Positions 60,441-64,000 of a stretch of 64,000 nt of DNA are shown one piece after another. How positions within the stretch are numbered: position 1 is the stretch's first letter; every line of letters starts with the position of its first letter. The position numbers were made by a program, and so were the translations under genes. Source of the DNA: Chrysomallon squamiferum (taxonomy: Eukaryota; Mollusca; Gastropoda; Neomphalida; Peltospiridae); NCBI GenBank assembly GCA_012295275.1, contig CM022667.1, positions 21,270,667 through 21,334,666 on the forward strand, given 5' to 3'. Under the pieces are notes generated by a model. That model did not search any database, had not been told where the DNA came from, and saw only the letters and a list, made by a program, of their open reading frames with translations.

Positions 60441-63400
60441 TTGGCATAGTAAGATTTCAGGTAAATGAAATACTTAAAGACAAAAACAAAAATTTTGTAT
60501 ATTGATAATGCATAAAAAGGATTACACAGGTTTTTTGACTCCCTATTCATGATTATTTAATTTTATTACTATATTTTCTTTGCTTCATAACTTCTTAAAA
60601 TTCAAACTGCTTAATATGAAATACTATGTTCTTTTTCTTAGCTGTTTGCAATACATATGTGAATATGTGGCCTGATAATAAATATTTTTCATTTAATTAT
60701 TATTAATTTAATTGAAAATTCTGTAATTTTCAATATACAGTAATATCTTTTCACAATAGCATTTTGATTTAGACAGTGCATGGATCCAACATTATAGAAA
60801 AAGTTAAACTTTGAATGTTGGACATATATTAAACATAAAGTGACCAAAGGAAAAAAAATGGCTTGATTTTCAGGTACATGAAAAAGAACAAGTGAAAAAT
60901 GAAACGAGAGAAATTCCAAGAAGGCGTTCATTACTCTCAGGTATTAAAAATATACTTTATTTATCAATAACTTGTAAATAATAAGGATAAAATGCATATT
61001 TTTCTCTAAAATGTAATAAATGTATGTTGGCAGAAAATAATTGCAAAAGGTTAATTCTTGTACATAAATTTCATTTTGTTGGATTATTTTTGCAGCAGAT
61101 TGTTAATTTTATTAAAAGTAACAAAAAGCGATTTCCTGAAATTTTTAATTTCCAGTAAATGAATAGTCCGTATTGTGAAAATAGCAAAACTTTAAATCTG
61201 TCTCTTCTTCATATTAATGGTTGTTTCTTTACTTTAAAAGGGGTAATTAATTATTAATTAAATTGATCTTATTAGTAAAATAAAAAAATAAAAATAAACT
61301 TATAATAGGTAGAATTTCTTGGAAGTAAAATTGACATATTCTCATAATTTGCAAATATCAGGAAGCAGATATGAAATGAAGAAAGAAGACAATGAAGATA
61401 AAGAGCAGAAGAAAGACAAACCAGTAAAAAAAAGGAAATGGGGCTCATCGCAAGCCAAATATGTCAGAAAATCTCAGAGTATGGAAATTTCAACCGATTC
61501 TCTTAAGGTATAAATTATTATCAGACATTCACACACATAATAACTGTTGTTAATTTATAAGCTTCTATTTTTATTCATAATCCACTTTTTGCCTAAATAT
61601 TAAAAGTATACTTTGACAGATTTATGGAGGATTAATACTTGCCAGATTACATTAAAGTAATTGTTATATCTGCTTTTTTAATTTTTTTACTAGGGTATAA
61701 TAGAAGATGTAAAAATGTTCAATGAACCAATTTTGGAACTTGGAACAGAAGGCATGCAACTGTCAGACAAGGAAGAAGATAAAAGAGATGTAAAGATTAG
61801 AAGAACAGTTGTACAGGTAAACAGTGACTGATTCCATTAGTGAACAGGATTTGTGAAGCCAGTTCTCGTAAATATTTTTATTTGTAGATGGAAGGAATCT
61901 CGTCAGTGACCTGGTTGCCAGCTGGGCATTTAGTAAATGCCTCTTCAGCCTCTAAGTACTCCAGTAATCCTGTTTATGTCATTTTGCTCCAAAAAATAAT
62001 CAATCATTTTGACATGTTTACATATTGCATATAATTGGTTCCAGGGTTTAATATTGTCTGGATATTATGAAAACACTGCTGATAGCTACATATGTATTTT
62101 ATTTACCATATAGGTAGTTCCAGGTGAAGCTACAGAGGAAGGTGACAAGAGACACACAGTCCTGAAATCAGAAGGAGAAGATGCAGGTGAAATGTCAGAG
62201 GAAGAAGTTCATGAGGACATTAAAAAATGTACTGCATTTCAGTGAAGTTATATGTCAGAACAACTATCATTGTCCGTCATTGGATTTAACTGTTTAGGAA
62301 TTAAAAAATTATTATAATGGAGATGGATAGTGTAGTGTTTTAATTTATTAAAACAATAACTTATTTAATTCTGTTAAAAGTTCTGTGTAGCCAGTTAACA
62401 AAAAGAAAAGAAAAAAGAGTTTGTCTTGAAATGGGCAAATGATAAAAATGTTTGTTGTAACACTTTTGTTAGAATTACATTAGTCTTTATTATTTTATTA
62501 CAGCTCCTGAATTGAAAGTTATCCGTCGAGTAAATCCTCAGATCTCACTGGAACCAGATGAACCTCAGGCAGCTCGTCGTTCTCCATCACCAGCCAGAAA
62601 TCCTGTCAACAGAGTTGTCCACATTCGTAACTTGGTGCGGCCTTTTACAGTCGGTCAGCTGAAAGAATTGCTGAAGAGAACAGGCAGCTTGGTGGAGGGA
62701 GAGAACACTTTCTGGATTGATAAAATCAAATCTCACTGTTACTGCACAGTAAGAATTTACTTCATCACGTTTGCCATTTCCAAATATTTTTTTATTAAAA
62801 TTGTTTTATTCAAAATTACTGGTAATGAATATTTGTATCTGCAGTGTCATTTTGTGCAAAGAAGATAATGAAATCTATGTTCTAAATTGTTAAATCTAAA
62901 TTTAAATTTCATGAAATTTTGATTAAAATGTATTAAACTTACTGTTATTTAAAACTTCGTTTTTCTTTTTCTTTCATACAAGTTTGAAACTGATGAACAA
63001 GCAGTGGCCACAAGAAAAGCTCTTCATGGTACAAGGTGGCCTATCTCTAATCCTAAAATCCTAAGAGTTGAATATGCATCTCAGGAAGAGGTTTGTTTTT
63101 TCTTTATTTAAACAAGATTTTGAAACATATCCAATTATGAAAAAAAATTATACTGTCTAAGGTCGTATCATTTTTAATCTTGTAGTATGATTACCATGTA
63201 TTTTTTTAATTAATTTATTAGGATTATGTACCATATAATTTTATCAGAAATAATAATCTTTCAGGATTACTTTCCAGATAAAGTCAGGAATACAATAAAC
63301 ATTTTATGTTTTAACACATGTATAGTATTTGGTTGTGTTGTGTTTATATGTATCATTGAAAATGACTAATCTGTGCATTTTGTTGTATTAGCAGCAATGT

Positions 63401-64000
63401 TTTAATCAATAAATACTTAATGAAAGTCAGTTTGTAGTATTTGTAACCATCTGATTTAAGCCGATCTCTGGGGTTTTTTCAGTTGGAATTCCACAAAGGA
63501 CAAGAAGAGCTTAAAATGCCATCCAAGCCAGCTAAGACTGAAGTGAAAAAGAAGGAAAAAGAAGAAAAACTAGAAAAGAAAAAGAAAGAAGAAGAAAAGA
63601 AGCCGCCTATAAGAGAATGGGATAGAGATAAACTAAAAGATAGAAAAAGATCAAGGAGTCCTTCCAGAGACCGAGATTTTGATCATGACAAAAGAAGAAG
63701 AGATAGAGAAGAGGAAAGAAGCAGAGAGAAAAAAGATCGAAAACCAGCAGGTTTGTTCAGTAGTTTATTTTGTTTTAATATTTTTTATACCAAGTTTCAA
63801 TTTATTTTTTGGTCAAATAAATCACATTATTATATATGGAAATGAGTGAAAAAAATTAACAACTTTAGTGCATTTTGATCTTGAGGATAATCCAACTTTT
63901 ACTAATAAAATACTGTAATCTGTTTTGTTTACACTGAATTTAATTTTCATTAGAGCAGGATAGCACTTAATCTCTATGAAAAAAATTTAACATTGCTTTT
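41235..64000 (+). CDS. ACIN1: Acinus (apoptotic chromatin condensation inducer 1), 3' truncated
   Basis: Exon-junction and splicing factor of the ASAP complex (with RNPS1 and SAP18); nuclear. Sixteen exons visible: 41235-41372, 41810-41861, 43010-43038, 44263-44356, 47260-47448, 48299-48422, 53973-54282, 54931-57413, 57969-58029, 60874-60940, 61362-61507, 61694-61816, 62114-62186, 62504-62748, 62983-63090, 63483-63750, encoding at least 1,503 aa. Order: SAP DNA-binding domain (about 10-46, [18 protein letters not shown]), coiled segment, RS stretch (exon 6), RG repeat (exon 7), a huge Glu/Lys-rich exon 8 with an 8-residue tandem repeat, the conserved KKRKWGSS block (exon 11), RTVVQVVPGE, an RRM (about 1331-1415, [20 protein letters not shown] and [10 protein letters not shown]), then an RE/RD-rich tail. 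Exon 16 ends in phase 1 with a GT donor, so the gene continues. The RNPS1/SAP18-binding motif is expected beyond the edge. Confidence 0.95.
44357..47259 (+). other. ACIN1: Acinus intron 4
   Basis: A 2.9-kb intron with TG (45052-45084) and ATT (about 46456-46490) microsatellites. The 147-codon plus-strand open frame at 46420-46863 is largely ATT-repeat translation and not a gene. Confidence 0.5.
45052..45084. repeat. (TG)n microsatellite in Acinus intron 4
   Basis: About sixteen TG units. Confidence 0.88.
47500..47640 (+). promoter_or_regulatory. ACIN1: CpG-bearing patch with YY1-like motifs in Acinus intron 5
   Basis: A small cluster of CpGs in otherwise very AT-rich intron sequence. It ends in CAAAATGGCGACGGCAGCC (about 47598-47616), which carries a YY1-type AAAATGGCG core. 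The same CAAAATGGCG string overlaps the Acinus start codon at 41231-41240. It could be an internal promoter for a shorter isoform that begins before the RS exon. Motif resemblance only. Confidence 0.3.
48423..53972 (+). other. ACIN1: Acinus intron 6, 5.5 kb, no nested gene seen
   Basis: AT-rich sequence with a poly-T tract (about 50948-50984) and an A-rich run near 53436. Short open frames on either strand show no family resemblance. I see no repeats with defined ends. Confidence 0.5.
50948..50984. repeat. Poly-T tract
   Basis: A run of about 37 T in Acinus intron 6. Confidence 0.85.
54182..54228 (+). repeat. ACIN1: Coding RG-dipeptide repeat in Acinus exon 7
   Basis: Seven consecutive Arg-Gly pairs followed by KAKAK, encoded by varied codons (CGT, AGA, CGA / GGT, GGC, GGA). 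Codon variety suggests selection on the protein rather than recent slippage. RG tracts bind RNA and can be methylated. Confidence 0.85.
56377..56976 (+). repeat. ACIN1: 24-bp coding minisatellite in Acinus exon 8
   Basis: Twenty-five tandem 8-codon units, the first eighteen close to consensus EESKDTHP (variants DRQP, DSHP, DTPL, DTPQ) and the last seven degenerate. The unit length is a multiple of three, so copy changes keep the frame. The translated repeat is highly charged and probably disordered. Near-identical neighbouring units, for example three consecutive EESKDSHP, indicate recent expansion. Confidence 0.95.
57508..57534. repeat. Poly-A tract in Acinus intron 8
   Basis: A run of about 25 A in the intron downstream of exon 8. 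Confidence 0.8.
58030..60873 (+). other. ACIN1: Acinus intron 9
   Basis: A 2.8-kb intron with an ATT repeat (58170-58220), A-rich low complexity (58331-58380), a GC-richer patch of unknown origin (58430-58610), two overlapping short plus-strand open frames (59596-59965) and a poly-T tract (about 60409-60439). None is a supported gene. Confidence 0.5.

Overview
This window is AT-rich, intron-dense animal nuclear DNA carrying six multi-exon genes and many simple-sequence repeats (AC, AG, CT, ATT, poly-T). Five of the six read from start to stop codon inside the window; the sixth runs off the right edge. A plant/nematode-type phosphoethanolamine N-methyltransferase, ANKAR-like and Schlafen-like genes, compact introns and high AT suggest an invertebrate, most likely a lophotrochozoan such as a mollusc. 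That placement is inference. Exons were joined by hand from conserved protein sequence, splice sites and matching phase.

Layout. (1) 2011-10987 (+): two-domain phosphoethanolamine N-methyltransferase, 11 exons, 496 aa. (2) 13703-18172 (+): an unusual protein joining a CDP-alcohol phosphotransferase membrane domain to a cytidylyltransferase domain, 463 aa. (3) 18586-22657 (-): small Schlafen-like AlbA_2 protein, 239 aa. (4) 23461-25860 (+): CIAO2B/MIP18, 160 aa, with a U12-type AT-AC intron. (5) 28286-36964 (-): ANKAR-like ankyrin/armadillo protein, 822 aa. (6) 41235 to beyond 64000 (+): Acinus (ACIN1) from the SAP domain through the RRM; the C-terminal RNPS1/SAP18-binding motif should lie past the right edge.

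How they fit. Genes 1 and 2 lie head to tail and look like consecutive head-group steps: methylation of phosphoethanolamine to phosphocholine, then CTP activation and transfer to a lipid acceptor, the last two on one polypeptide. This pair is the best candidate here for an undescribed system. Its substrate could be phosphocholine, phosphoethanolamine or 2-aminoethylphosphonate; sequence alone cannot decide. Genes 3 and 4 are divergent over about 0.8 kb, genes 2 and 3 converge, and genes 5 and 6 diverge over 4.3 kb.

Non-coding structure includes a 55-bp tandem repeat that has copied a splice acceptor plus the start of an exon, a foldback element with an AT core, a tRNA-derived SINE-like head, a 24-bp coding minisatellite in Acinus, a 2 x 80 bp complementary CT/AG pair, and fragments resembling pogo and hAT element ends.
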